Notes: generated by a model not told the origin, from the sequence alone. Positions 9,501-17,761 are shown, counted from the first letter of the stretch. The stretch: DNA of 64,000 bases from Amycolatopsis xylanica (GCF_900107045.1 NZ_FNON01000007.1:186001-250000), one strand, 5' to 3'. Numbers and translations: made by a program.

Positions 9501-9664
9501 ACCTGGTCGGCCAGCCGTTCCAGTCGTGGGGCAAGCTCCTGCAGGTCGAGCCGTTCAGCGAAGGGGCGCCGCCCACGATCGTCAGAGGCAAGAAGACCGT
9601 GCCCGGGTGGTGGTCCCCCGGACCCGGCCCCCAGCAGCCCAACGGCACCAACCCCACCCGCTGA
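6581..9664 (+). CDS. Emb-type arabinosyltransferase (GT53)
   Basis: A roughly 1027-residue polytopic membrane protein related to mycobacterial EmbA/B/C, which add arabinofuranose from decaprenyl-phosphoarabinose to arabinogalactan or lipoarabinomannan outside the membrane. An N-terminal membrane segment is followed by a beta-rich extracytoplasmic domain and a run of hydrophobic helices from about residue 180. The GT-C loop VTSDDGYILTMARV holds the Asp-Asp pair near residue 247. The C-terminal third is soluble and carbohydrate-binding-like, with many Trp and Tyr. ATG at 6581 is chosen; an in-frame GTG lies 9 bases upstream. It stands alone within the cobalamin block, 51 bases after cobK, and converges on cobIJ. 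Which of the three Emb roles it fills is not decidable here. Confidence 0.88.
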   Translation: MRLFAVTLGLLSAVCAFAFPFLPVVQDTAEITWPTGNDTRQVNSPLTGYWAQDLNVTLPCSTIRSVDARADGPALLFSTVPEARTENGAGMQLRIDGGLLLASLRGQQVARQPLPPENCDVRFRSDGNHTTLSVANTPIFEFSGDDRPRVIGIYSSITSAKDPIDGLRVSIVTDTRYQSSPTGWKVGVGVLAVLSLIGCLIAVGKLDSGFARRAPRWAPVGWWRLTARDVTVFAVLGAWVFIGPVTSDDGYILTMARVTEQTGYLPNYHRWFGVAEAPFGWFYHVYELMAHVSTVPPWIRLPSFLLGLLSWLLISREVMPRLGPQVRVSRAAGWAAAAVFLVWWMPFNNGVRPEPVAAVGSLLAICAVERALVTRRLLPICLGLLAAALTLAATPTGLIAVAPFLVAARPLFKILKQRAADGWLPVLAPILGAGLLVLTVVFADQTFATIQEATRIRTQVGPNLSWFQEFSRYQLLFENLPDGSATRRFPVLLVLLCTGTCLVVLLRRGRIPGAALGPSRRLIGTTALFFLLLALTPTKWTHHFGAFAAVGASMAALTALATSSGVLRSKRNRAAFLAGLLIIAAWAATGPNAFWFVSKLGVPWFATAPKWGPVSLSTIFLAGAAVSAIIAFVENVRAHRPGHETESPERRGRALKLGSISLVAVCGAVVASEVISMTMAMHAQAGSYSLGSANVGHLLGQSCGLSDHVMVERDAIASMLAPLPEAQQKTVSPTPQSTENPLPPPDQEIGRTQTGFHTHTVDDKDPLSEPPHGFTEDKVSMWSSYQEKETRAGRLRSDWYELPEKPPSGQVVVAVAGAPGKAATVSLEYGARTPDGFKVLKGQTLLPAGVGNGQWNDVRVNMRDLPPETAAVRVTAIDNDLTEDGWVAATAPRVPSFTTLTDKIGKKPVYMDWPASFVYPCAQPAFSHDGISQVPAYRITAGTVADEAKWASSATGGPIGWLEELADQPEVPSYLVGQPFQSWGKLLQVEPFSEGAPPTIVRGKKTVPGWWSPGPGPQQPNGTNPTR

Positions 9665-9672
9665 GGCTCGTG

Positions 9673-9729
9673 GGGATAAAGCGGGCTTTATCCCGGGTGC
9701 TTTTCCCGGGATAAAGCCCGCTTTATCCC
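9673..9729. terminator. 25-bp perfect hairpin, GATAAAGC family, bidirectional terminator
   Basis: The left arm is 9673-9697 and the right arm 9705-9729, perfectly complementary, with loop TGCTTTT. Each arm itself contains GGGATAAAGC facing GCTTTATCCC. It lies 8 bases after the arabinosyltransferase stop and 3 bases before the cobIJ stop on the other strand, so it probably ends both transcripts. Termination is inferred from position and stem strength. Confidence 0.82.
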
Positions 9730-9732
9730 GGT

Positions 9733-11259
9733 CTAGTGGTAGCGGCGGGGCGTCCAGACCATGGAGGTCCCGTCGGGCCTCGGGGCGACCCGGGTGCGCG
9801 AAGACCCGACGATCACCAGGCAGCGCATGTCCACGAAAGCCGTGTCCAGCTCGCCCAAGGTGACCACGCGGACCGACTCCGAGTCCCCGCCGACATCGCG
9901 GGCGATGACCACGGGAGTTTCCGGACCACGGTGCCGCAGCAGCACTTCCTGCGCACGCGAGAGCTGGGTCGTGCGGCTGAACGAGGCCGGGTTGTACAGC
10001 GCCAGCACCAGATCCGAGACACCGGCGGCCTCGAGACGACGCTCGATGACCTCCCAAGGCTTGAGCCGATCCGAGAGCGAGAGCACGCAATAGTCGTGCC
10101 CGAGCGGCGCGCCGACGCGCGAAGCCGCCGCCTGCGCTGCGGTCACGCCCGGCACCACCCGGACCGAAACGTCCTTCCAGCGCGGATCTTCGACCTGCTC
10201 CAGCACGGCCGACGCCATCGCGAACACGCCGGGGTCACCCGACGACACGACCACGACCCGGTTCCCCGCCGCCGCCAGCTCCAGCGCTTCGACGGCCCGT
10301 TCGGCCTCGACCCGGTTGCCCGACGCGAGCCGTTGCTGGCCCGCCTTCACCGGAACCCTGGCTAGATAAGGGCCATAGCCCACCAAGTGCGTCCCGGCGG
10401 CGAGTTCGACCTCGGCCTCCGGCGTCAGCCATTGCGGACCGGCGGGACCGAGCCCGACGACCACGACTTCACCGCCCTCGGGCGCCGGAACCGGCTCGGC
10501 CGGGGCAGCTTCGACGCCCGCGACGCGCGCCGAGTAAGCCGGGCTCGGCAGCAAAGCGAGCGAGAAGTACGGCACCGAGTCGGGATCGACGCTGGCAAGG
10601 GGCTCGATGCGTTGCTTGCCCCAGGTCGCGCGCTCGATGTACAGCGCCTGGTCGAGCTTGCCCGCCTCGCCGAGCGCCTGGCGCACCGCACCGAACGTCC
10701 GGCCGAGTTTGAGCACCGCGGCCGAATCCGTGTCCGCCAGCCGTCGCGCCAGTTCGGGCTGGGACAGCGTTCCCGGCAGCACGGTCAGCACCTCGTCGCG
10801 CTGCACGAGCGGCCGCCCGAGCACCGCGGACGCCGCGCTCACCGAGGTCACGCCGGGCACCGCCTCCGCCTCGTACCGGTCGGCGAGCCGCTCGTGCATG
10901 TACATGTACGAGCCGTAGAAGAACGGGTCGCCCTCGCACAGCACGACGACGTTCCGCCCGGCGTCGAGGTGCACGGCCAGCCGCTCCGCGCTCTCGGCGT
11001 AGAAGTCGGCGATCGCGCCCTCGTAGCCGCCGGGGTGATCGGTCGTCTCGGTGGTCACCGGATAGACCAGCGCCTCTTCGATCTGTCCCTCGCGCAGATA
11101 CGGCTCGGCGACCGAACGCGCGATGCTCCGGCCGTGCCTGGCGCTGTGATAGGCGATGACGTCGGCCTCGCCTATCAGCCTGGCGGACTTGACGGTCACC
11201 AGCTCCGGGTCACCCGGTCCGAGCCCGACACCCCACAGTTTCCCCGAATCGCCGCTCAT
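9733..11259 (-). CDS. cobIJ: Precorrin-2 C20- / precorrin-3B C17-methyltransferase fusion
   Basis: A 508-residue fusion of two tetrapyrrole methylases. The CobI-like half (about 7-240) starts WGVGLGPGDPELVTVKSARL and has VVLCEGDPFFYGSYMYMHERL and AVPGVTSVSAA. The CobJ-like half (about 265-505) starts VVVVGLGPAGPQWLTPEAE and has VVVSSGDPGVFAMASA and VVPGVTAAQAAASRVGAPL. The same fusion occurs in mycobacteria. Together the halves methylate precorrin-2 at C20 and close the ring with C17 methylation. ATG at 11259 overlaps the cobH stop (ATGA), placing it last in cobG-cobH-cobIJ. Confidence 0.95.
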   Translation of the reverse strand: MSGDSGKLWGVGLGPGDPELVTVKSARLIGEADVIAYHSARHGRSIARSVAEPYLREGQIEEALVYPVTTETTDHPGGYEGAIADFYAESAERLAVHLDAGRNVVVLCEGDPFFYGSYMYMHERLADRYEAEAVPGVTSVSAASAVLGRPLVQRDEVLTVLPGTLSQPELARRLADTDSAAVLKLGRTFGAVRQALGEAGKLDQALYIERATWGKQRIEPLASVDPDSVPYFSLALLPSPAYSARVAGVEAAPAEPVPAPEGGEVVVVGLGPAGPQWLTPEAEVELAAGTHLVGYGPYLARVPVKAGQQRLASGNRVEAERAVEALELAAAGNRVVVVSSGDPGVFAMASAVLEQVEDPRWKDVSVRVVPGVTAAQAAASRVGAPLGHDYCVLSLSDRLKPWEVIERRLEAAGVSDLVLALYNPASFSRTTQLSRAQEVLLRHRGPETPVVIARDVGGDSESVRVVTLGELDTAFVDMRCLVIVGSSRTRVAPRPDGTSMVWTPRRYH

Positions 11260-11879
11260 TCTTCCTCCGTCGCCAACGCATTGACCGCAGCCACCGCCAT
11301 CGCACTGCCACCGCGCCGCCCGTGCACCACCAGATACGGCGCGGGCGCGCGCTTCACCAGCTCCACTTTGGACTCAGCGGCGCCGATGAACCCGACCGGA
11401 ACGCCGATGACGGCCGCGGGCGCGCCCACGCCTTCCTCGAGCAGTTCCAGCAGCCGGAACAACGCCGTCGGCGCGTTCCCTATGGCGACGACCGAGCCGG
11501 GCAGCTTGTCGCGCCAGAGTTCGAGTGCGGCGGCGGACCGCGTGGTGCCCATCCGTTCGGCGAGCGACGGCACGGCCGGGTCGGACAGGGTGCAGAGGAC
11601 CTCGTTGTCCGCTGGCAGGCGTTTCCTGGTGATGCCACTGGCGATCATCTGCGCGTCACACAGCACCGGGGCGCCGGCGCGCAACGCCGCGCGGCCGGAT
11701 TCGACGATGTCGAGCGAGTACTTGAGGTCGTCGACGAGATCGACCATGCCGCACGCGTGGATCATCCGGACCGCCACCACGGCCACGTCGTCGGGCAGGA
11801 TCGCGAGGTCGGCCTCCTCGCGGATGGTGGCGAACGAATGCCGGTAGATCTCCGCGCCGTCGCGGATGTAGTCGATCAC
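11256..11879 (-). CDS. cobH: Precorrin-8X methylmutase
   Basis: A 207-residue enzyme that moves the methyl group from C11 to C12 to give hydrogenobyrinate. The GTG start at 11879 overlaps the cobG stop (GTGA). The longer open frame upstream is not coding. The protein begins with DYIRDGAEIYRHSFATIREEADL, and MIHACGMVDLVDDL places the catalytic His at about residue 41. Both are signatures of CobH/CbiC. Length matches the family (about 210). Confidence 0.95.
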   Translation of the reverse strand: MIDYIRDGAEIYRHSFATIREEADLAILPDDVAVVAVRMIHACGMVDLVDDLKYSLDIVESGRAALRAGAPVLCDAQMIASGITRKRLPADNEVLCTLSDPAVPSLAERMGTTRSAAALELWRDKLPGSVVAIGNAPTALFRLLELLEEGVGAPAAVIGVPVGFIGAAESKVELVKRAPAPYLVVHGRRGGSAMAVAAVNALATEEE

Positions 11880-12952
11880 TGCGCTCCTTGTCCCAGCAGG
11901 AAATCCGTCAGCTCGCCGACCGGCACCCAGGTGCCGTCGACGCGATAGCCGTCCTCTTCCGCGAGCACGTCGATGTGCCCGGCGGCAGGTTTTCCGCACC
12001 GGCGCTCACAACCGGCGAAATGGGCGCGCACGCCGCTCACACGGCGAGCGTCGGCCCGCACATCGGCTCGCGACTTCGCGCACCCAGGGCTGCCGATGCA
12101 CGCGGTGACACCGCGTTCGGTCAGCATTCCCCTCAAGGCCTCGGCGTCGCGCACGCCGGGCAGGAAGACCGAACGCCACGGCGTGACGACCGCGAACGGC
12201 GCCAGCTCCGCGAACAGCCGCAGCCGCGCCGACGTCAGCACCCCGAACTCGGGGGCGACCGCGGCGCCGTCGTCGAGTAAACCGATCGGTATCCCGGCGT
12301 GCACCGGCAGGTCGACCGGGGTCACTGTCGGTCCTGGCAACGCATCCGCCAAGACCGAAGCATCGGGCAGCTCGGAGATCCGCCACTCGCCTTCGCGCAC
12401 CTTGAGAAACATCGAAGCGACCTGAAGAAGCGCTTCGACAGCCCGATCCGCGGGCACGCGCTTGCCGGTGTCGGTTCCAGCCAGCAGTATCGCGCCGTCA
12501 CGCCAGCAGACGTCCGCGCCTTCACCGGCGACGTCACCACGGCCGTCGTCGAAAGCGAACAGGAACCGTCCCGGCAGCGCGGCGAGTTCCGGACGGGCGC
12601 ACAGCGCGACATCCAAGTCGGCGGCCAGCGCTCGCGCGGCCTCACCGCGCGGCGACGCGAGGATGTTCCGGACCCGCTCATGGGAAGGCGACGGCAGCAG
12701 GCCCGCCTCGGCCAGCCGCTGGGCCAAACGGGTGTCGGACCGGTCGAGCCCGCGCAGCTGGAGATTGCCCCGCGAAGTCAGGTGGAGCTCGCCGTCCGCG
12801 AACGCGTCGGCACACTCCGCGAGGACGTGAAGCTGGTCACTCGTCACGACTCCACCGGGTAGCCGGACCCTGGCCAGCGCGCCGTCGGCGGCGTCGTGGG
12901 GTGCGAAAACACCAGGACACACGTCGGCGCGCGCACGGGCAGGGGTGTCCAT
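11876..12952 (-). CDS. cobG: Precorrin-3B synthase
   Basis: A 358-residue iron-sulfur protein of the sulfite/nitrite reductase-like family. It uses oxygen to form the C20-hydroxy gamma-lactone before ring contraction, which marks the aerobic pathway. The N-terminus has PGVFAPHDAADGALARVRLPGG and the siroheme-family stretch ELHLTSRGNLQLRGL. The C-terminal half supplies Cys ligands in CIGSPGCAKS and AGCERRCGKP for a 4Fe-4S centre. It is the first gene of a leftward transcript with cobH and cobIJ. The 130-base gap upstream shows no riboswitch-like B12 box. Confidence 0.93.
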   Translation of the reverse strand: MDTPARARADVCPGVFAPHDAADGALARVRLPGGVVTSDQLHVLAECADAFADGELHLTSRGNLQLRGLDRSDTRLAQRLAEAGLLPSPSHERVRNILASPRGEAARALAADLDVALCARPELAALPGRFLFAFDDGRGDVAGEGADVCWRDGAILLAGTDTGKRVPADRAVEALLQVASMFLKVREGEWRISELPDASVLADALPGPTVTPVDLPVHAGIPIGLLDDGAAVAPEFGVLTSARLRLFAELAPFAVVTPWRSVFLPGVRDAEALRGMLTERGVTACIGSPGCAKSRADVRADARRVSGVRAHFAGCERRCGKPAAGHIDVLAEEDGYRVDGTWVPVGELTDFLLGQGAQ

Positions 12953-13082
12953 GATGGTGACTGTACGGATTGCCCGCCCCCGGACAAGAAGCGAGCCAGC
13001 GCATAGGGGTGGGTAAACGGATATCTAGGGGAAGTCAACGAGAGTAAGAACACTGGCAGTTACCCGATGGAGGAGAAGACCT

Positions 13083-13916
13083 ATGGGCAGTGCCGTGTTC
13101 ACCCGCCGCGCGATGCTGGGAGGCGCGACCGGAGCGGTCGCCGCCGTCGCCGCCGGGAGCACGCGGGCCGTCGCCGACCCCACCTATCCGGCCGACCCGT
13201 ACCCGTCGAAGATCCCGCACCTGATCGAGGCCGAGCAGCTCGTCGACTACCTGACGCTGGCGCCAGCGGCCAACAACGTCTACAAGCTGGCCGACGAGGC
13301 CAACACCGTCACCTGGGGCACGCCGGGGCAGCCGCCGACCTGGGTCAACAAGAGCCAGTGCGCCTCGTTCCAGACGCACGTGCTGCGCCACACCTACCCG
13401 GACTGGGCGACCGACGCGTTCTTCGGGACGTACTTCGGCTCGCAGAGCCCGACCGCCCGCGTCTACCGCGACAAGCTCGCGAACACCTCGATCCCGCACT
13501 TCGAGCCGGTGCCGAACGTCGCCGCGCTGCGGCCCGGCGACCTGATCGCGATCGACTACGTCAACGACCAGGCGGGCAACACCGGCCACATCGTCATGGT
13601 CCGCGAGATCAAGGGCGTCTACGTCGCGCCGAGCAGCACGCTCAACTTCGACGGCGAGACCCAGTACGCGGTCGAGATCGTCGACTGCACCTCCGACCCG
13701 CACGGCGAGTTCGGCATCGGGAACTACGCCGCCTTCCCCGACGTCCGGCTGGTCGACGCGGCGACGGCCAGGCAGGGCGCGGGCTACGGCCACATGATGT
13801 TCTACGCCTCGAACGCCACCGGCCGGTTCACCCGCTACCGGTGGAGTGTCAACTCTTCGTCCACTCGGACGTACACCGTCGCGCAGCGGCCGATCGTGGC
13901 GGCACGGGTCAGCTGA
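13083..13916 (+). CDS. Tat-exported protein with NlpC/P60- or CHAP-like features
   Basis: A 277-residue secreted protein. The twin-arginine signal FTRRAMLGGATGA is followed by an Ala-rich hydrophobic stretch and a likely cleavage near AVADP. A purine-rich site, GGAGGAG, 8 bases upstream supports ATG at 13083. The mature part has KSQCASFQTHVL, then RPGDLIAIDY and GHIVMVREI. A Cys at a helix start followed by a GD-turn and GHxxxV-type His is the order seen in NlpC/P60 and CHAP amidases or peptidases. Identification stays tentative because overall similarity was not tested. The next gene, cobN, has its own riboswitch, so this is probably a separate unit. Confidence 0.6.
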   Translation: MGSAVFTRRAMLGGATGAVAAVAAGSTRAVADPTYPADPYPSKIPHLIEAEQLVDYLTLAPAANNVYKLADEANTVTWGTPGQPPTWVNKSQCASFQTHVLRHTYPDWATDAFFGTYFGSQSPTARVYRDKLANTSIPHFEPVPNVAALRPGDLIAIDYVNDQAGNTGHIVMVREIKGVYVAPSSTLNFDGETQYAVEIVDCTSDPHGEFGIGNYAAFPDVRLVDAATARQGAGYGHMMFYASNATGRFTRYRWSVNSSSTRTYTVAQRPIVAARVS

Positions 13917-13933
13917 CGTCACCTTGACGTGGG

Positions 13934-13966
13934 GGGTGCGCGGCCCGGAGAGTGAGCGGCGCACCC
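13934..13966 (+). other. Hairpin after the Tat-exported protein gene
   Basis: Eight-base arms GGGTGCGC and GCGCACCC enclose a 17-base loop, 18 bases after the stop at 13916. It may terminate that gene or be the outermost helix of the riboswitch leader. The sequence alone does not decide. Confidence 0.45.
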
Positions 13967-14075
13967 TCGCGTCGGCAGGTGGAGGAACCCGGTGTGAACC
14001 CGGGGCGGTCCCGCCACTGTGACCGGAGACCTCTCCGGGAGCCAGGAACTCCGGCAGGCGCGTACGACTACCCGG
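13967..14075 (+). promoter_or_regulatory. Cobalamin riboswitch controlling cobN
   Basis: The conserved core of a B12 riboswitch is readable. AGGAACCCGGTGTGAACCCG spans 13982-14001, then GCGGTCCCGCCACTGTGACC. The B12 box GAGCCAGGAACTCCGGC is at 14039-14055. A GC hairpin (CGGGG/CCCCG, 14073-14090) follows and ends directly at the ribosome site GAGAGGAG upstream of the cobN GTG. Adenosylcobalamin binding would be expected to lower cobN expression, probably by masking the ribosome site. Boundaries are approximate. Confidence 0.88.
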
Positions 14076-14106
14076 GGCGAGGACACCCCGAGAGGAGCTC
14101 CACGCT

Positions 14107-17100
14107 GTGATCCTGCTGCTGTCCACATCGGACACCGACCTGCTCAGCGCCCGATCCGGCGAAGCCGAGTGGCGCCTCGCCAACCCGGCCCGGCTCGACC
14201 TGGCCGGCCTGCCCGCGCTGCTCGACGGCGTGAAGATCGTGGTCGTCCGCATCCTCGGCTCCGAGCGGGAGTGGCAGGAGGGTCTCGACACCGTCCGCGC
14301 GAGCGGTGCGCATGTCGTCGTGCTCGGCGGCGAGCAGACCCCGGACGCCCAGCTCATGAAGCTGTCGACGGTCCCGGCCGGTATCGCGGCCGAGGCGCAC
14401 GCGTACCTCGCGCAGGGCGGCCCCGAGAACCTCACGCAGCTGCACCGGTTCCTCTCGGACACGCTCCTGCTCACCGGCGACGGCTTCGAACCGCCCGCCC
14501 AGCAGCCGCTCTGGGGTGTGCTCGACCGGCCGGAACCGGGCGACGCGACCGGCCCGGTCATCGCGATCCTCTACTACCGGGCGCACCACCTGTCCGGGAA
14601 CACCGCCTTCGTGCACAGCCTCGCCGACGCGATCGAGGACGCGGGCGGGCGCGCGCTGCCGATCCACTGCGCGTCGCTGCGCAGCCGCGAGCCGGAGATG
14701 ATGGCCGAGCTGGCCAAGGCCGACGCGCTGCTGGTCACCGTGCTCGCCGCGGGCGGCACCCGGCCGTCCGAGGTCGGCGCCGGTGGCGACGACGAAGCCT
14801 GGGACGTCGCCGAGATGGCGGCGCTCGACATCCCGATCCTGCAGGCGTTGTGCCTGACCAGCGACCACGAGACCTGGGAGGCCAGCGACGACGGCCTCTC
14901 CCCGCTCGACGCGGGCAACCAGATGGCCGTGCCGGAATTCGACGGCAGGCTGATCACGGTCCCGTTCTCGTTCAAGGAGATCGACGAGGACGGCCTGCCC
15001 CGCTACGTCCCGGACGCCGAGCGCGCGTCCCGCGTCGCGAACATCGCGCTCGCGCACGCCCGGCTGCGCCACACCCCGCACGCCGAGCGCAAGATCGCGC
15101 TCATGCTGTCGGCCTATCCGACCAAGCACTCGCGAGTGGGCAACGCCGTCGGCCTCGACACGCCCGCGTCCGCCATCAAACTGCTGCGCCGGATGCGCGA
15201 CCTCGGCTACGACCTGGGCGACCAGCCGTTCCCTGGTGTCGAGCCGACCGGCACGGACCAGCCGGACGGCGACGCGCTGATCCACGCGCTGATCGAGGCC
15301 GGCGGCCAGGATCCCGAGTGGCTCACCGAAGAACAGCTGGCTGGCAACCCGATCCGCGTGCCCGCCGCGCGGTACCAGGAGTGGTTCGACAAGCTGCCCG
15401 CGGATCTGCGCGAGGGCATGGAAGAGCACTGGGGTCCCGCGCCCGGTGAGCTCTACGTCGACAACGGCGATATCGTGCTGGCGTCGCTGCAGTCCGGCAA
15501 CGTGATCCTGATGATCCAGCCGCCACGCGGGTTCGGCGAGAACCCGGTGGCGATCTACCACAATCCGGATCTGCCACCGAGCCATCACTACCTCGCCGCG
15601 TATCGCTGGCTCGAGGAGGAGTTCGGCGCGCACGCCGTGGTCCACCTGGGCAAGCACGGTTCGCTGGAGTGGCTGCCCGGCAAGACGGCCGGGCTCTCGG
15701 CCTCGTGCGCGCCGGACGCCGTGCTCGGCAACCTGCCGCTGATCTACCCGTTCCTGATCAACGATCCCGGCGAGGGCGCGCAGGCCAAGCGCCGCGCGCA
15801 CGCCACGATCGTCGATCACCTCATCCCGCCGATGGCCCGCGCCGAGAGCTACGGCGACATGGCGCGGCTGGAGCAGCTGCTCGACGAGCACGCCAACATC
15901 GCCGCGATGGACCCGGCGAAGCTGCCCGCGGTCCGCGCCCAGATCTGGACGCTCATCCAGGCCGCCAAGCTCGACCACGACCTCGGCGTCGAGCAGCGGC
16001 CGCACGACGCGGAGTTCGACGACTTCCTGCTGCACATCGACGGCTGGCTCTGCGAGGTCAAGGACGCGCAGATCCGCGACGGCCTGCACATCCTCGGCGA
16101 GGCGCCGACCGGTGAGGCCCGTGTCAACCTCGTGCTCGCCATGCTGCGCGCACAGCAGATGTGGGGCGGTCAGCAGGGCGCCGTCCCAGGTTTGCGCTCC
16201 GCGTTGGGGTTGAAGGAGAACTCCGACGCCCCGCTGTCCGAAGTGGACGCGATCGAGCAAAAGGCGCGCGCGCTGGTCGTCGCGATGGAAGAGCGCGGCT
16301 GGGCGCCCGAAGCGGCCGCCGAGGTGCTCGATCACCCCGACGAGCAGGTCGAGAAGGTGCTGCGGTTCGCGGCCACCGAGATCGTGCCCCGGCTGGCGGG
16401 GACCGAGGGCGAGATCGACGCCGTGCTGCACGCGCTCGACGGCGGTTACATCGCGGCCGGGCCCAGCGGTTCGCCGCTGCGCGGGCTGATCAACGTGCTC
16501 CCGACGGGCCGCAACTTCTACACGGTCGACCCGAAGGCCATCCCGAGCAGGCTGGCGTGGGAGACCGGGCAGGCGCTCGCGGACTCGCTGCTGACCCGCT
16601 ACCGCGAGGACAACGGCGACTGGCCGCGTTCGGTCGGCCTGTCCGTCTGGGGCACGTCGGCGATGCGCACCTCCGGCGACGACGCGGCGGAAGTGCTGGC
16701 GCTGCTGGGTGTCCAGCCGATCTGGGACGAGGCGTCGCGCCGGGTCACCGGCATCGAAGCCATCCCACTGGCCGAACTCGGCAGGCCGCGCGTCGACGTG
16801 ACCGTGCGCATCAGCGGCTTCTTCCGCGACGCGTTCCCGCACGTCATCACCCTGCTCGACGACGCGGTCCAGCTGGTCGCCGGTCTCGACGAGTCCGACG
16901 AGGACAACTACGTCCGCGCGCACACCCGCGCCGACCTGGCCGCGCACGGCGACGCGCGCCGCGCCACCACCCGGATCTTCGGCTCGAAGCCGGGTGCCTA
17001 CGGCGCCGGGCTGCTGCCGTTGATGGACTCGGGGAACTGGCGCGGCAACGCCGACCTCGCCGAGGTCTACGCGGTCTGGGGCGGCTTCGCCTACGGCCGC

Positions 17101-17685
17101 GGCCTCGACGGCAGGCCGGCGCGCGAGGACATGGAGAACTCGTACAAGCGGATCGTGGTCGCGGCCAAGAACACCGACACCCGCGAGCACGACATCGCCG
17201 ACTCCGACGACTACTTCCAGTACCACGGCGGCATGATCGCGACCGTGCAGGCGCTCACCGGCACCGCGCCCGTGTCCTACGTCGGCGACAGCACCACCCC
17301 GGACGCGGTCCGCACGCGCACGCTCGGCGAAGAGACCGCGCGCGTGTTCCGCGCCCGCGTGGTCAACCCGCGCTGGCTCGCCGCGATGCGCAAGCACGGC
17401 TACAAGGGCGCGTTCGAACTCGCCGCCACGGTCGACTACCTGTTTGGCTTCGACGCGACCGCGGGCGTGGTCGGCGACTGGATGTACGAAAAGCTCACCG
17501 AGTCCTATGTGCTCGACGCCGAGAACCAGGAGTTCATGCGCAAGGCGAACCCGTGGGCGCTGCGCGGGATCATCGAGCGGCTCACCGAGGCGGCGGACCG
17601 CGGCCTCTGGGCCGAGCCCGACGCCGGCCTGCTCGACCAGATGCGCGAGGTCTACCTGAAGCTCGAAGGCGACCTCGAAGGCTGA
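14107..17685 (+). CDS. cobN: Cobaltochelatase subunit CobN
   Basis: A 1192-residue ChlH/CobN-type chelatase subunit that binds hydrogenobyrinic acid a,c-diamide and inserts cobalt. Typical stretches are GPVIAILYYRAHHLSGNTAFV, KIALMLSAYPTKHSRVGNAVGLD, VVHLGKHGSLEWLPGK, RIFGSKPGAYGAGLLPLMDSGNW and YHGGMIATVQALTG. Length is that of the family (about 1200). GTG at 14107 has a ribosome site 9 bases upstream and sits under the B12 riboswitch. No cobS or cobT is present; the fused ChlI/ChlD gene at the left supplies the expected ATPase partner. A short perfect hairpin directly follows the stop. Confidence 0.97.
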   Translation: MILLLSTSDTDLLSARSGEAEWRLANPARLDLAGLPALLDGVKIVVVRILGSEREWQEGLDTVRASGAHVVVLGGEQTPDAQLMKLSTVPAGIAAEAHAYLAQGGPENLTQLHRFLSDTLLLTGDGFEPPAQQPLWGVLDRPEPGDATGPVIAILYYRAHHLSGNTAFVHSLADAIEDAGGRALPIHCASLRSREPEMMAELAKADALLVTVLAAGGTRPSEVGAGGDDEAWDVAEMAALDIPILQALCLTSDHETWEASDDGLSPLDAGNQMAVPEFDGRLITVPFSFKEIDEDGLPRYVPDAERASRVANIALAHARLRHTPHAERKIALMLSAYPTKHSRVGNAVGLDTPASAIKLLRRMRDLGYDLGDQPFPGVEPTGTDQPDGDALIHALIEAGGQDPEWLTEEQLAGNPIRVPAARYQEWFDKLPADLREGMEEHWGPAPGELYVDNGDIVLASLQSGNVILMIQPPRGFGENPVAIYHNPDLPPSHHYLAAYRWLEEEFGAHAVVHLGKHGSLEWLPGKTAGLSASCAPDAVLGNLPLIYPFLINDPGEGAQAKRRAHATIVDHLIPPMARAESYGDMARLEQLLDEHANIAAMDPAKLPAVRAQIWTLIQAAKLDHDLGVEQRPHDAEFDDFLLHIDGWLCEVKDAQIRDGLHILGEAPTGEARVNLVLAMLRAQQMWGGQQGAVPGLRSALGLKENSDAPLSEVDAIEQKARALVVAMEERGWAPEAAAEVLDHPDEQVEKVLRFAATEIVPRLAGTEGEIDAVLHALDGGYIAAGPSGSPLRGLINVLPTGRNFYTVDPKAIPSRLAWETGQALADSLLTRYREDNGDWPRSVGLSVWGTSAMRTSGDDAAEVLALLGVQPIWDEASRRVTGIEAIPLAELGRPRVDVTVRISGFFRDAFPHVITLLDDAVQLVAGLDESDEDNYVRAHTRADLAAHGDARRATTRIFGSKPGAYGAGLLPLMDSGNWRGNADLAEVYAVWGGFAYGRGLDGRPAREDMENSYKRIVVAAKNTDTREHDIADSDDYFQYHGGMIATVQALTGTAPVSYVGDSTTPDAVRTRTLGEETARVFRARVVNPRWLAAMRKHGYKGAFELAATVDYLFGFDATAGVVGDWMYEKLTESYVLDAENQEFMRKANPWALRGIIERLTEAADRGLWAEPDAGLLDQMREVYLKLEGDLEG

Positions 17686-17686
17686 C

Positions 17687-17724
17687 GGTATGACGGGATA
17701 AAGCGGGCTTTATCCCGTCATACC
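17687..17724. terminator. 18-bp perfect palindrome after cobN, GATAAAGC family
   Basis: Arms 17687-17704 and 17707-17724 are perfectly complementary around a 2-base centre and carry the GGGATAAAGC / GCTTTATCCC core. They begin one base after the cobN stop. CACTTTTCTT follows shortly downstream, so intrinsic termination is plausible. Confidence 0.78.
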
Positions 17725-17735
17725 GGGCACTTTTC

Positions 17736-17760
17736 TTGACTTTCGCATTGGTCTAGTCCA
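17736..17760 (+). promoter_or_regulatory. -35-like TTGACT with DasR-type site (dre)
   Basis: TTGACT at 17736-17741 is followed after 7 bases by TGGTCTAGTCCA at 17749-17760. This is one base off the palindromic DasR-responsive core TGGTCTAGACCA known from Streptomyces chitin and GlcNAc genes. The site would lie between -35 and -10 of the chitinase promoter, as expected for a repressor. The same 12 bases occur before the second chitinase. Confidence 0.78.
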
Positions 17761-17761
17761 A

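Noticed and set aside
9731..9736. Possible DasR-type site at GGTCTAG after the hairpin
   Set aside because: Only half of the site is present and it coincides with the cobIJ stop codon.
12953..13082. Possible second cobalamin riboswitch upstream of cobG
   Set aside because: Neither strand shows a B12 box or the conserved core seen before cobN.
14068..17397. A 1109-codon open frame on the minus strand
   Set aside because: It is antisense to cobN, whose family motifs are certain along the whole length.
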